Shown: positions 9,838-23,388, counted from the stretch's first letter. The stretch is DNA of 64,000 nt from Sistotremastrum niveocremeum HHB9708 (GCA_001630475.1 KV419451.1:1-64000), one strand, 5' to 3'. The notes: generated by a model not told the origin, from the sequence alone. Numbers and translations: made by a program.

Positions 9838-12230
9838 ATGAGTTCAAGTCCGCCACCAAGCACCCCGCGAAGCCAATGGTCACCCACTCGACAACCGTCA
9901 CCCGGACTGAGTCATTCGGTGTCCACCACTCCCTTCATCCGAACTCCTTTGACCCCAGAGCAAAAGCAGGCACGCGCAAGACGGCTTCAGCTGATTGAAG
10001 AGGGTCTTGCTTCTGCCATGGAAGTAATCGACTTGACCCAGGCGACACCCCCACGCCGTACCATCATCAATATCGACGACAGCCCCCCTCGTGCCCTATG
10101 GAGAGACGCATCACTATCTCCCAGTCCAACACATGAGACATACAACAAGCCAGCGCTTCGTGATTCGCGGCTGAGAAAGATAGAGGCTGGCTTGCAGCAA
10201 GAAGGCAGTTCGCGCACCCATCACGCTGGTCAAACTTTGCCTCATTCGGATACTCGAGCACGATATAGCAATCTACCGTCTCAGAAGAACTATTCAACTC
10301 CTATTACGCGTCCTGCCTTTGAACCTACACGCGTTGCGCCAAAACCCAAGCGATGCATCGACCTCACGAGCAGCGACGACGACGACGAGTGGCAAGAAGA
10401 CGCGACGCCCACTGTGGCACCTCCTTCATCTTCCTTGGCTACTATTCCCCCTGTCTCGCAAGCCGATGGCGAAGAAGTCAAAGTCCCTGTTCTCAGTCAG
10501 CAGCAGCGGAAAATCCTCCATTATGTCGAGCAGGGCATGTCTGTCTTCTATACCGGAAGTGCCGGTACGGGCAAATCAGTGCTGTTGAGGGAGATCATCC
10601 AGACGTTGAACACGAAGTATAAGAAGACTGGAGGAGCTGTCGCTATTACTGCGAGTACCGGTATCGCGGCGTGCAATATTGGAGGAAGGACGTTGCATTC
10701 TTTCGCTGGGATAGGGCTGGGAGATGAAGAGGTGGAAGAGCTGATAAAGAAGCTAGAGATGAATAAGAAGGGGTCAGATAGATGGAAGAATGTCAAGGTG
10801 CTTATCATCGATGAAAGTACGTCTTGTTCCCAGCCCTCCAGCTCGAACAGATCTGATGAGATCGCAGTCTCAATGGTTGATGCCGATTTGTTTGATAAGC
10901 TGGCTGAGATAGCATGTCGGATACGAGGGAATAATAAGCCGTTCGGGGGGATTCAGGTGCGGACCATTCCAATCTCTGCAGCTGAAGCGAGTGTATTCAC
11001 GCAACACTCTCAGCTCGTCATCACGGGCGACTTCTTCCAACTGCCGCCAGTCAGCAAGACAATGGCGAAGTTTGCCTTCGAGGCGAAGAAATGGTCGGAA
11101 TGCGTTCCAAGAACCTATACTCTGACCAGGGTATTCAGGCAGACGGATCAAAGTGCGTCTGTCCCGACCCCTTTCTTCGTGTTGCTACCCTGGTTGACCG
11201 TTCATTCTCCAGAATTCATCGACATGCTGACAGAGATGCGCCATGGAATAGTCTCAAAAGAAACGGTGGCAACGTTTCGAGCTCTCTCCAGACCGGTCAA
11301 CTACGGAGATGGAATACAACCGACTGAGCTGTAAGCTTTTAGCCATCACCTATATATTGTCATGATGATTGTTTCTTTAGATTCTCCCTACGCGAGCATG
11401 TACAAAAGGCCAATATGGCACGTCATGCAGCCCTTGTTGGCAAAGAAAGAGTCTACACGTCGAAAGATACATCATACGCACCAAACGGTTCAGTCCACGA
11501 GAAACTATTCGCGAACTTTATGGCGCCTGAGACTCTAAAATTGAAGCTCGGTTCTCAAGTCATGCTTATTGTGAACAGGGACGAGAACCTTGTCAACGGG
11601 AGCGTTGGACTAGTTACAGGATTCAGTCAAGCCTTGTCGTGGAGGTTTGAGGGCAACGAAATTGTTGAACCGAAGGGTACTCAGCGATTGAAAGCTGAGA
11701 GAGATGAAGTGCATGATAAGGTCGAATATCCCATTGTCAGGTTCACGATTTCGAAAGGGGTTGAAAGGGAGCTGCTAGTCAAGCATCATGATTTCTCTAC
11801 ATCGATGCCGATGGGCGCTGGCAAGGTTGTTGGGAAACGGAATCAAGTGAGTCGTATATTATCTTTATATTGCGTCTAACTCATATCGGGGACCCCAGTT
11901 ACCTCTAATCCTGGCGTGGGCTATGTCGATTCACAAAAGCCAAGGCCAAACCATCGAAAGAGTTAAAGTGGACCTCGATCGAGTCTTCGAGAAAGGTATT
12001 CGGTTCAGCGTTTAATGGCTTCGTGATCGTTAACATTGTGATAGGCCAAGTTTATGTCGCGCTGTCGCGAGCTACATGCTTGGAGGGTTTGCAAGTCCTC
12101 AACTTCAAAGGCAGCACCGTAAGTTTTGATCAATATCTGAATCGAATTCGGCTGATTCTGTTTGCAGGTCCTGGCTCATCCGAAAGTCGTCCAATGGACA
12201 CAGACACTCACCGATGCTTCCGCTCCTTAG
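9838..12230 (+). CDS. PIF1: PIF1-family DNA helicase
   Basis: ATP-dependent 5'-to-3' DNA helicase of superfamily 1B; the family acts on telomeres, G-quadruplexes, replication forks and mitochondrial DNA. Eight exons (introns 10817-10867, 10957-11013, 11153-11212, 11331-11380, 11847-11898, 11996-12044, 12119-12167) give a continuous 674-residue protein. The first 220 residues are Ser/Pro/Arg-rich and probably disordered. The core then shows motif I GSAGTGKS, motif [18 protein letters not shown] (created by removing intron 1), motif [15 protein letters not shown], motif [27 protein letters not shown] and the late motif YVALSRAT. All catalytic motifs are present. The start is the first ATG, directly after a stop in frame. 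Introns 1-3 are multiples of three without stops, so an ORF caller reads through them. Confidence 0.93.
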
Positions 12231-12817
12231 GATCTTAATAACTGAACTTCACATACACCGTCGTCTCGGTTTTATTCTATCTCAAACTTTAAATTCATTC
12301 CCTGGCTGCAAGGTCGGCCGAGGTGGTATTCCGGACCAAAGCTGCTGGAAAATATTCATGACTGGGTATGGAGGGTTCTCATAGCTAACAACGCTCTCAA
12401 TTATCGCTTTCTATTCATTTACCTATCGAATAAACATCTCGTTCATATCATAAGATATGTGATGCACGCTGAGCTCACCCAAAACGCGTCGCCTCCCAAT
12501 TAGAGACGATTTCAGGGGAAACGGGAGTTGCCGAATCCGGGCACGTTCAGGTTGAACTTGGTGGTCGACCCGTCCACACAGCAAGACAATTACTCTCCCT
12601 CTTCAAGGCTCTCTTTTCTTTCATCTTCTCTGTATTTGACGCGTAATTGTACCCATCGCTGCCCCCCGTATCCCACTGTACGCGCTTTTTGCAAGATCAA
12701 CTTGGAACCATACCATCACGACAGCGTTCCAGTATAGGCCTCGGACAATCTGAAACCGCGTTCTTTCGCCTGTAAACATTCGCTTCTAGGGATTTTCGAA
12801 GTACTGGAGGGACGACC
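12231..12817 (+). promoter_or_regulatory. Intergenic region, presumed myosin promoter
   Basis: No gene is seen. It separates the end of PIF1 from the myosin start on the same strand. Pyrimidine-rich tracts near 12590-12640 resemble fungal core promoters. Confidence 0.35.
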
Positions 12818-15800
12818 ATGCCTGTTGCGCGTCCTTCGCAAGCAGCAGATGCTGCGCGTGCCGCCGAGTTCAACGAGAAGAAATGGGTTTGGGTGCTTGA
12901 TGATAAAGAAGGATATGCAGCTGGTTGGGTTAATCGAGAGGAAGGCAACGAAGCAGAAGTCGTGATGGCTGTTGGAGGAGAGGTTTGTCTTCATGTTCGG
13001 TCAGACATGTTCCCAATCCTGACAAGCTACCAGATCCGAATCATTCCCTTCGACTCATTATGGAAGATGAATCCACCCAAATTCGATCGCGTCGACGACA
13101 TTGCTGACTTGACATACTTGAACGAGGCGAGTGTAGTTCACAACTTACGACTACGTTATACATCTGGAGATATTTATGTGAGTAAATCTTCTGGCTGCGG
13201 ATCATCATACATTACTAATGTTGGTTGTTCTGTGTAGACCTATTCAGGACTCTTCTTGGTGGCCATCAATCCATACACCAATCTTCCCATTTACTCTGAT
13301 GCCACCATTTTACAATACCGATCAAAGCGACGCGACGATAATCCCCCACATATATTTGCGGTTGCGGAACGAGCTTGGGTGAACATGGGTGAACAGAGAG
13401 AAAATCAAAGCATCCTCGTCACGTACGTTTCTTGACTGATGCTTTGAGATCTTCTCAATCTGACTCCATGGTTGCCTCAGGGGTGAATCAGGCGCCGGCA
13501 AGACAGAAAACACGAAGAAAGTCATCCAATACCTGGCCGCAATCGCGACTCACGCCCCTTCATCCCTGAACCACTCAGGACTCCCCCGATCTGATTCCAG
13601 CTCATCCTTGATCCGATCCAACACACTCTCACACCAAATTCTCCAAGCCAACCCGATCTTGGAGGCGTTCGGAAACGCGCAAACTGCTCGCAACAACAAC
13701 TCGTCGCGTTTCGGAAAGTTCATTCGTATCAGTTTCGCACACGACGGCAGTATTGCCGGTGCAACTATCGACTGGTACTTGCTCGAGAAGAGTAGAGTCA
13801 TTGCTCGGAGCGAGATAGAACGCTCTTTCCATGTCTTCTACCAGCTTCTAGAGGGAGGCGGGACACTAAGAGGTGCGATCGCTTGCTCTCAGGTTAATTC
13901 TCTATTGACGCAATATAGATGCCTTACTCTTGGACGGTGGCGTCGATGATTATCAATACCTGAACAAAAGCAGCAGCCGTGTCGATGGCGTTGACGATCG
14001 ATCAGAATTCCAGCTTCTGAAGACCGCGCTGAACGTCGTTGGCTTCTCTACCGCGGAACAGTTAGACCTCTTCCGTGTCATAGCCGCCATCCTTCACATT
14101 GGCAATATCGAGATCACAGCAGCTTCCGCTGATCAAGCTCAGATCTTGGGCACGACTCACGAGAAGGCATGCCACCTTCTCGGAATCTCCATGATCGACT
14201 TTTCGCGTGCGGTGACGCGTCCTCAGGTCCTTGCTGGTCGAGAATGGGTCACGCATGCGCGTACGAAAGCGCAGGCGCAGGCAGAGCTCGGAGCGCTGTG
14301 CAAATCATTGTATGAGAAGATGTTCGGTGCTCTTGTTGATCGCGTGAATCGGGCGCTGGAACGACCGAACTCGAAAGCTACCTTCATCGGCGTTCTTGAT
14401 ATCGCCGGATTCGAAATCGTGAGTTCACCTGCCGCCATCTGGTGATCCGGACTAATCTTAACCTACTTTCAGTTCGAGAACAATGGTTTTGAGCAACTCT
14501 GTATCAACTACACGAACGAGAAGCTCCAGCAGTTCTTCAATCATCACATGTTCGTGCTCGAGAAGGAGGAATACCAGAGGGAGCACATCGAGTGGGAGTT
14601 CGGCAACTTCGGGCTCGACCTTCAGCCGACGATAGATCTCATCGAATCCAGTTCCACCTCTATCGGCGTCTTCAGCTGCCTCGATGAAGAATGCATTATG
14701 CCCAAAGCCACCGATGCCACCTTTACCCAGAAGCTGGACGCTCTTTGGGCCGGGGATGTTCCGGATGGAACCAGCGAAGCTGTTCTGTTGTCCCGCGACA
14801 AGTACAGAACAATTCCTATACGCCTTGGTGGGGGCTTCACGATCTGCCATTATGCCGGAGACGTCGACTACCGCACCGATGGCTGGCTTGAGAAGAACAA
14901 AGATCCTTTGAACGATAACCTGACCCGCGTCATGGCGGCTTCGACTGACAAGTACATCGCCTCCCTCTTCGCCGAATACCGCGACAGCGGTGCTGATCCC
15001 ACGGCCAATGGGCTGGGACCAGCAGGAAGAAAGCGCATCCTGAAGAAGGGTGCTTTCCGCACCGTATCTCAACGTCACAAGGAGCAACTTGCAAGCTTGA
15101 TGATGCAGCTTCAAGCTACGCAACCGCATTTCGTCCGTTGTATCGTTCCCAATGGAATGAAGAAACCTCTTCGAGTCGACGTTCCTTTGGTACTCGACCA
15201 GCTGCGATGCAATGGTGTCCTGGAGGGAATTCGTATTGCACGCCTTGGATATCCGAACAGGCTCCCCTTCGTCGAATTCAGGCAGCGATATGAAGTCCTG
15301 ACTCCCGGTATCATGCCTCCTGGGTATATGGATGGTCGGAAAGCATGCGTTCGTATGGTCGAAGCCTTAGATCTTGATCAGGCATTCTTCAAGATTGGTA
15401 CTTCCAAAATCTTCTTCAAGGCGGGTGTCTTGGCCGAGCTCGAAGAAAGACGAGACGGAATGCTGTATGACGTCTTCGCAAGATTCCAAGCTATGGCTCG
15501 CAAATTCACTGCCAGGCGTGCAATGAAGAAAATCCTCAATCGTGCCGTCGCGATTCGGACTATTCAACGAAATGCTCGTATATACGGCGAACTGCGGGAA
15601 TGGCCGTGGTGGCAACTCTACACCAAAGTATGTATGTCTGATTTTCGGGGAACTCGTAGCTGACCGCTTATCAGGTTCGCCCCCTCCTTGCCGCAACCAG
15701 AAATGACGAGGAGCTTCGAAGGAAGAATGCGGAGCTTTTGCATGCCAAAGAACGAGCCGAGAGGGATCAACGCGAGAAAGAAGCCCTCGAGACGCTAAAG

Positions 15801-18800
15801 ATGCGCCTTGAACAAGAAAAGCACAAGGTCGAGGAGGACCTCGAAGCTGAGCGTCTTTTGGGCGTCGACAAGGATGCCCTTCTCGAACGAAGCAAACAAC
15901 GTGAAGCTGAGCTCGAGGAAGAAATTCTCACTCTTCAAGCTGACATCGAAACCCTCGACTCTCAGCTGGATCGTGCTATGGAAGTCCAAAAGTCCACCGA
16001 AGGTCGATATGAGACTTTGAAGGCTTCGTTCGATTTGGCAGCCGATCACCTCGCCAAGTTCGAGAATGAAGGGAAGGAATGGTCGGCTCGAGAGTTAGAA
16101 CTCCAGGGAGAGCTGGATCAGGCTCAAGCCACTATTGAAGCACAGACTCAACAACGAGAGGACCTGGAAAAGATTTCGGCTGAGCTTCGACTCCTCGTGG
16201 CGGAAAGGGAAGAGGACCTTGCGCGTGCCAAGGAGAGAAACGAAAAGATGATTGCAGAGCTAGAGGGAAAACTCGCCGTAGAGATCAAGCAACGGTAAAG
16301 TCGTGTCTAGCGGGCTGTCCAATGGTTGTCTAACAAATCTCACGCAGTGAGTTCGGTAACTCGAAAGCGGACAGCTTGGAACAGGACGCTCGTAAAGCTA
16401 AGGCGCAACTTGCTGAGCTGACCAGGACTGCCACGGATTATTCCAACATGATCCAGAGAAAGGAAGCAGAAATCGGGGAGCGCCTCGAAGAGATCGAAGC
16501 TTTGCGCAGAGAACACGATGCATCCGAGAAGCAGAATGTCGAGCTACAGCTGCAGCTTGACAGACTTACCGAGGAGTACGAAATGCTCAGAGAAGATCAG
16601 AAACGCGAGAGCGCTGCGAAAGCCAAGTTGCAGAATGAGATCGACGAGCTCCGAACTATCATGGCCGCTAAAGTTTCCGAAGATACTCGGCGCGAAGAGG
16701 TGCAACGAAGTAAAGAAGAGGAGTTGAGAGGCCTGCGATCACGAGCCGCCTCATTGCAGGATGAATTGTCCGAGACGCGTCGCGTCGTCAGTGAAGTTCA
16801 AGCGCGATCGAAAGCCGAACTTGACAGCGCTCAACGTGACTTCAAGGCCCTGGAGCAGAGATATAACACCCTTGTTGTCGCTGAGAAGGGTAACGAGCAG
16901 CGCAGAAAAGCTTTAGAGACATCGCTTGCGGAATCCGAGAAAGCCAAACGAGCTCTGGAGTCTGAGCTTCAATCTCTGAGAACTCGCAATATCGACACCG
17001 AACGACAAGTCATCGAAGCGGGGAAAGCGAAGGAAGTAAGTAGACTGCCTCTCGATGAGGGTATCATAGTCTGATTGCCGACACTGAACAGGCTTTGGAG
17101 CGACAATTGGTTGCTGCGCAAGCGAAATATCAGGACTTTGAAGATGCCGTACTCCAGATTGAACGAGAGAAGGCGTCGTGGGCCCGCCAAATGGATTCGC
17201 TGAAGAAACAGCTGGATACCGAGGCTTCAAAACGCGCTCAGCTGGAGCAAACTGCTCATGGTCAGAAAGCAGAGCTTATCAAGCTGAGAGACCGGGCGGC
17301 GAAACAGGAGAAGGAGCTCAATAAAGCCCTCGACGATATTCACGAGAAGGACTGGCAGGTCAAGCAGCTAGTCTCGAAGCAAGACAAGACTATCGTGGAG
17401 CACGTCCATGTTCTCGAGGAAGCCAAACGTCGCACAGATCGCGAACTCGCCGACCTGAAGGTGGAAATGCAGAACATGAGTGCCTACGTTCGTTCCCTGG
17501 AGAAAATCCGGACCCGACTCACAGGAGAAGCGGAGGATCTTAATCGCGAAACGGAAAGAGAACGACAAGAACTCCGTGCGAAGGAGAAGGCCGCTAGAGC
17601 TCTGGAATCTCAAGCAGCCCGGGCTGTCGCTGACGTTGAGATGGAGCGTAAAGCCCGCGAGGCAGCAGAGATCCAGTCCAAGCGATATCAGGCCGAGCTC
17701 AGGACCGTGCGTACGGAGCTCAGCGAGGCCGTCCAACGTGCCTCGACTATCCAAAAATCGAAGGACGCCCTAGAAGCTGAATTGACTAGCCTCGCTAGCG
17801 ATGGCGATCATCAAAATGCGACAGCCAATATGCGCCTTCAATACGAAGCTCGTATCGCGGATCTAGAAAACCATCTTCGAGATGCCCATTCCGCCGAGTT
17901 AATCGCGGAACGAGTCAAGCAGCGTATAGACCAGCAACATCGCGATCTTCGGCGCTTACTGTCTACCAGCGGCACGAAAGACGACGCTCTACGAACGAGA
18001 TTGCTACGCGAGCTCGAGCTGGCAGACGAAGAGTTGGCTCAAGAATTCTCGAAACGTCAAGGGCTTCCTAAGACGACGTCAAGAGATTCAGGCGTCCATA
18101 CTCTTGCGAATGGCACCCCGACGAAGAAAGTTCACTTTACTAACGGCATTCACAAGGAATTGCCGGCTTCGCCAAAAGCCAGTTCTACGGATCGTCAAGT
18201 CGGTCATCTTCGCCAGCAAGTTCAAGCACTTGAGCTGCAGATGATCACATCTGACAGAGTTCGGAAGCACTTGGAATCATCGATGCGACAGTTGATGTCC
18301 GATCTGGAGTCCACGGATGGCTCGAAGCAGTCACTCCATTCTTCAAAGTCGCGGCTCGCTCGTGAGAACTTGAAACTCAATCAGCTGCTGGAAGAGGAGG
18401 CGGAGGCACGCCGAACGGCAGATGCTGCACAGCTGGACGGCATCAAAGCTTTGTGGACCAAGTTCCAGAATACTATCACGGACGAGAGAGAAAGCTATTC
18501 GAAGTTGGAAGAATCGAGACGAGCGCTGGTACGTGGGTATTTTAACGTAGGCGGGCTTTGGCTGATAACAGGGAAAGGTGGCCCAGCAACGCTCAGCACA
18601 AGCTGACCTCGACGAACATCGACGCCAAGTCCAGGACTTGACAGCATCGAAGAAGAACTTGCAATCCGAAGTACATTCTCTCAAAGAACGTCTCGAAGTG
18701 GAACTGCTAGGCAAGAAGGAAGAAATTAGTGCGTTTATTTATTGCTATTCCTGTATAGTACTGATATGATCATGCCAGACGCACGAAGAGCGCTCCAGAA

Positions 18801-20606
18801 TAAGCTGGCCGATTTGGAGGCTGCATCTGCAGAGACTTCCTCCGTGTCATCGGATTTGACCCGCGCTGTGGAAGCATACAAAGCTCAAGCTGAATCATCC
18901 TTAGCTCGCCTGGAAGCTGCGGAAGTCGAAAGAGTCAAAGCAAACAGAGCCGAAGCTGCAGGTACGAATTCTCACCTATTCGACAATGACCCGTCTGAGA
19001 CAATATTGCAGTTCGCCGCGCTCTCGATGAAGCGGAGCGACGTCAGTCTGAGTTTGTTGCGGAAAGGAAGGCCTCGGAAGAGCGACTCCGAGCTGCAGAA
19101 AGGAAGGTGCAGGAGCTCGAGGCCAGACTGGAGGAGTCCGGACGAGAATTCAGTGACGTCGAAGTTCTTCGCCGAAGGTTGACAGAAGCCTTTGAAGACG
19201 AACGAGACCAACATGCCAAAGATCTCGCGGAGAGAGATTTCACGATTGATCAAACTCGGAAGAAGTATCAAAGTGAGTCGATGTGATCGTGACCAGTGCC
19301 ACCAACTCTGACATGATTTTATGCAGCTGAGCTAGCGCAGCTAAGTGAAGGTGAGCATCGCTCCGTTGCTGTGTAATATTGTGACACTAATGATCGCTTT
19401 CAGAGCTTCAATCCCAGCGCGACAGTATGAGCCGGCTCCGGGAAGAAAATCGCCTTGCTCGAAGTGAGCTCGACGACCTCCAACTTCGCTATGATGACGA
19501 AGTCTACAATGGCGGGGCATGGAAGACCGAGAAAGAGCATCTCGAAACGAAGATCGGCGATTTGACACGTGCCTACGACACCTCAATGAAGTCTCAATCG
19601 GAGCAACAAACGCAGATCGTGTCATTATTAGCTCAAGTCCGCGAGCTACGCGCAGTTCTCGACGAGGCCGAAGCAGATCGTACTGCCCTGCAGAAAGCTC
19701 GACGAACACTGGAGTCTCGCCTCCATGAGATCAGTCAGGATTACATGGAGGCCAACAAAGCTTCATCGGAACGGGAGTTACAGGCTCTTCATCTCGAGAA
19801 GAGGGATCTCAAAAGCGCACTGGACCAGCAGATCGACAAGGTCAATCTGACGAATGAGCGGCTGAAGAAAGCAGAAGCGTTCGCGAATGATTCTCAGATG
19901 GAATTGAACCGAATTCGAGAGGAGAACTCTGAATTAGACAAGCAGAATGTACGTTAGGAAGTGTTCCTATTAATGGGTTTTTGTTTCTCACATTTTTTCT
20001 TCTGCCTGTTCAGGCTGCCCTGGAGAAGCAATTGAAAGAACTCAAGGTCCAGATCGTCGACCTGGAAACGAGGTCATATGCCGCGCAACCGCGCCCTGTG
20101 ACGTCTCGGCGCTTAGAGTCAAGAATAGAGGAGTTGACGAATAAGTTGAACGATGAAGCTAGGGAGAAGACTGAGTCCCAAAGGATGACTCGTTCCGCTG
20201 ATAAGAGTATTCGGGACGCGAAAACACAGTTGATGGAGAGCGAGCGCCAGCGTCTTCGTTTGCAGGAAGAAATTCAGAGCTGTGAAAACAAGATCGTCAA
20301 CATGAGAAAGGTGATGGACGAGATGGTAAGCTTCACAATATTCGTCGTCGACCTCTATGCTCACTCGATCAACGTAGCAAACGATGGAAAGCAATCTCCA
20401 GCTCGAGAAACGTCGCGCTGAGCGTGATGCTGCCGAATATAAACAAAGAGCACTCAGGTATGACTTCACTTTCGTGTCCAAATTCAAGGCTAATCCTGTT
20501 GCGTAGTTCCGAACGTGAACTGGAGCGCCTCAGACTGAGACTAGACCGACCTGCATCTGCGATGATAGGCTCGCCGACTGGTTCACCTCGTAAAGTGAAC
20601 GTATGA
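12818..20606 (+). CDS. Conventional (class II) myosin heavy chain
   Basis: Actin motor that drives contractile-ring constriction and septation in fungi. About 16 exons encode roughly 2,300 residues. The order is: an N-terminal SH3-like segment ([11 protein letters not shown]); the motor with P-loop [13 protein letters not shown], switch [11 protein letters not shown], switch II/relay [16 protein letters not shown], actin-binding [11 protein letters not shown] and the SH-helix [18 protein letters not shown]; the converter [16 protein letters not shown]; one IQ-like helix ([13 protein letters not shown]); the class II junction [14 protein letters not shown]; then some 1,450 residues of almost unbroken coiled coil. 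A Ser-rich insert (about 25 residues) follows the P-loop helix. The tail ends in a short Pro/Ser segment ([11 protein letters not shown]), a possible phospho-site. There is no DIL or chitin synthase domain, which excludes classes V and XVII. One exon (19327-19350) is only 24 nt long. Confidence 0.95.
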
Positions 20607-21042
20607 TTTTTACGACTCATGGACATTTTTGCATCTCATTTTTTATTTGATCATCCATTCTCGGCATTGTTCTGATCCCATCATGTATTGCTATTGTACT
20701 TTTGAGATGATTGACAATCAGAGCGCTTGACACTCACCATTACCAGTTCGCTCTTTGCAGTCAGTTTTGAGCAGCGCATGGCGTGGGAACAATTCTTGCC
20801 GAATTTTCCGCCGACATTCTTGCCGCACCTTTGTCCTGGCATCCTGGCAGTTTCGAATGTCAACCCGTATAGGCCCAAGAGTAGACTTAGAGACGTCTTA
20901 TACTCTCCTCACAACTTTGAAACCACAATATCTTTACTGGAAAGCCGAATGCTCGCGGATATTCTCACCCATGATTGCGCTCCCATGATACACGAGCCAA
21001 AACGAGTACCACCACAGTAACACACTATCGCAATCTCCAACC
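20607..21042. promoter_or_regulatory. Intergenic region before the Kelch gene
   Basis: Myosin 3' region followed by the presumed promoter of the Kelch-type gene. No gene is supported. An ACA/CAA-rich leader (about 21010-21042) precedes the ATG at 21043. Confidence 0.35.
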
Positions 21043-22205
21043 ATGGCTGTCGGTCGTTGGACTTTGCTAGCCCGTTCTTCTAAGCTTGCTCGCTCTTCTC
21101 ATTGCCTTGCTGTGTCTGGAGGCAAAGTGATCATATACAGCGGTGAACTCAAGCCTCGAGTTCCCGTGGACGCAGAAGGAGATCTGAAGGGCGCTATCCA
21201 TACCTTTGATCTCCAATCTCCTGAAAAGAGCTGGTCTCAAACCCTTGCTGCTTCTCAAAACCCGTCTTCTGCTACGTCCGGGCCTCACGATGAAGATCAT
21301 AGCGTACCGACCCCTCGGGTCGGTGCCGGGATCGCCACGATCAACCAAGATCTATACGTTTGGGGAGGTCGTGGAGGTGTTGATCTGAGTCCATTATCGG
21401 CTTATCAGAGTGGCGTATGGAAAGCGAAAATCGGAGAGAATCCCTTGAAGTGGGAACGTCTGCAGAGCCAGAATGAATCCGATGCTCCAGAGCCGAAGAG
21501 CTTCCATGTTCTAGTTGCATTCGAGGTCTGTTTATCACTATACTGCCTCCTCAGACCACCGTTCTTATCACTTCATATTAGGGTCAACTCTTCGTTCACG
21601 CCGGATGTCCTGAGAAAGGTCGTCTGGGCACACTACACTCATTTGATCCTGAACACCTGCAATGGAGACGTCTCGCAGACGCCCCAGAACCAGGACGTGG
21701 AGGCACTGCTCTCGCTCCTGTCAACCTCGGCGGCAGCGACCCTGTCCTACTGCGATTCGCAGGATTCGCAGGATACGAGCTTGGAGCAGATCACACACTC
21801 GACATTTATAACATCAACACCGATAAATGGAGCACAGTGGTCCCTAAACCAGACCCTGCGTCAGGATATCCCGGAGCACGCTCAGTCCATGGGTTCGTTC
21901 CGTATCACTCCAAGCAATATCCGGATGCGGTCGCGGTGACTTTGCACGGCGAACGCGACGCATCTGCATTGGGTCATGCAGGAGCTGGAAAGTTCTGGGA
22001 TGATGTCTGGTTGTTGTTGAAGGATAGCGAAGGCTATTCGTGGAAGAAAGTTGACGTTAGTGGATCTGAGGGTCCGGAAGGCAGGGGATGGTTCCCAGCT
22101 GTTTCGTACACCGATGTCGATGGAGAAGATAAGGTGGTATTGCACGGAGGGCTACTAACTTCGAACGAGCGTAGCGATGAGCTTTGGTCGTTGGAAATCG
22201 ATTAA
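21043..22205 (+). CDS. Kelch-repeat beta-propeller protein
   Basis: Two exons with one intron (21526-21581) encode 368 residues. The sequence is a run of Kelch-like blades: hydrophobic strands ending in double Gly or Gly-X-Gly (KVIIYSGEL, DLYVWGGRGG, QLFVHAGCP, LLRFAGFAGYE, KVVLHGGLL), each followed by polar loops and a Trp/Tyr about 20-30 residues later (SGVWKAKIG, LHSFDPEHLQWRRL, DIYNINTDKWS, DDVWLLL, DELWSLEID). This predicts a single propeller of about six blades. No catalytic or F-box domain is attached, so a scaffold role is likely, and similarity to nitrile-specifier-like proteins is possible. It converges with the HAD gene 120 bases downstream. Confidence 0.82.
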
Positions 22206-22326
22206 ACAGAACTTGAATAGCACTGTATTATGATTTATAGCTTCAAGAAATAGGACAAACAGCGGGGGCTGTTCAGTTTGTTTCATGTAATGTACTGTAC
22301 ATTGGTATTTTCAAGTAGGTTGTCAA

Positions 22327-23388
22327 TTATGCCTCTGTAAAGATGGCGGACAATTCTTCCAGGCTTCGAATGACTTTCGTTGGTTCACCAAGTTGATCTA
22401 TCCATCCAGTCCCACTCCTATCAACCCAGACTGAGTTCAAACCCGATTTACGTGCACCCACGACATCGAAAGGGTTTCTGTTACAATGAAATCAGACTCC
22501 CATACATGCTCAGCTAACAAAAAAAATTACCCGCTAACAACCCAGCATTTTTCAGGTGTTTTCTCTAGATCAGCTTCTTTAAGAAGGTGCTGATATATCT
22601 CCGGAGCAGGTTTGAACTTTCTGACTGAATCTGCGACCACTAGTGGTCGTTTTAGGATGTTGGAATATTGCTGCAAGGGGGAGCCGTCCAGGATTTTTCC
22701 GACCGACTGTTTAAAACATATTAGGTTCCATTTCCTGATTAATAGTTGGCACAACGGTCGTAGTCTTACTTTCTCGGTCCCTGAAGCATTTCGGCGGAGT
22801 TAGATTGGATTGGACCAAAGTTTCATGGAGAAAAAAAAGGTACCGTTGCTGAAAACCAGGGCCGTGATGCCCTCCTTCGAAGATATGGCCTTTATTGCAG
22901 CAATCGCATCTGGAAAGCTTAAAGGGACACTATGAGTTGGGTTTATACGCCAAGGCGACTTATGACGGCAAACCAAGTGAGATCGGTGTACGAGGCCATT
23001 AGTTCTTCGATTTGGGGATTCTCGAGTTTGATTCCTTGTGCCCCAAAAGCATTGATGAGAGCTTTTCGCGTCACCTCATCGAAAGATTCATATAGCCCTG
23101 TCATTTATCTTGACTTGGATCTCATGTACACAGAAACGCCGACCATGCCTACCCATGGAATTTAAACGCCAGGTGTACCTGTGAACGGCAAAAATGAATC
23201 ATAATTCGAAAATGACTCTCTAAAAACAGAAGGTGTACTCACTCCAGTTGAAATGTGCGCCATGAGCTCACTACTGATTTCGCTGTCTGATCGTCCTGGA
23301 CGAATTTACGGACAGTATTTATGACGCTACTTGTGTCGAAGAGCGTTCCATAGACGTCAAAAGCCAGCACGATCTTGTTAGATGACAT
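22327..23388 (-). CDS. HAD-superfamily hydrolase, haloacid dehalogenase type II
   Basis: Soluble hydrolase that uses an aspartyl-enzyme intermediate; type II members remove halide from short 2-haloacids or act on phosphate esters. Translating the minus strand from ATG at 23388 gives the nucleophile motif LAFDVYGTLFDT (first Asp catalytic). Later exons give INAFGAQGIKLENPQIEEL in the cap, motif 2 GITALVFSNGT, motif 3 VRKFKPAPEIYQHLLKE (Lys) and motif 4 NPFDVVGARKSG with GLNSVWVDR. It ends SAIFTEA at 22330, with TAA. Several short introns split it; total length is about 245 residues, normal for the family. The motif-4 exon is joined to its neighbour by an intron ending at about 22481. Substrate cannot be told from sequence. 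Confidence 0.85.

Noticed and set aside
9347-9841. Plus-strand 164-residue frame with a hydrophobic end before PIF1
   Set aside because: It covers the presumed PIF1 promoter and leader, starts at a non-ATG codon, and the opposite strand looks more protein-like.
10817-11212. Several introns (PIF1 51, 57, 60 bp; NLR1 51; flippase 51; two-domain protein 66) are multiples of three without stops, suggesting regulated retention
   Set aside because: With many introns of about 50 bases, roughly one in seven should be stop-free and in frame by chance, so about ten are expected here. The first PIF1 intron also splits the Walker B motif, so retention would not give an active protein.
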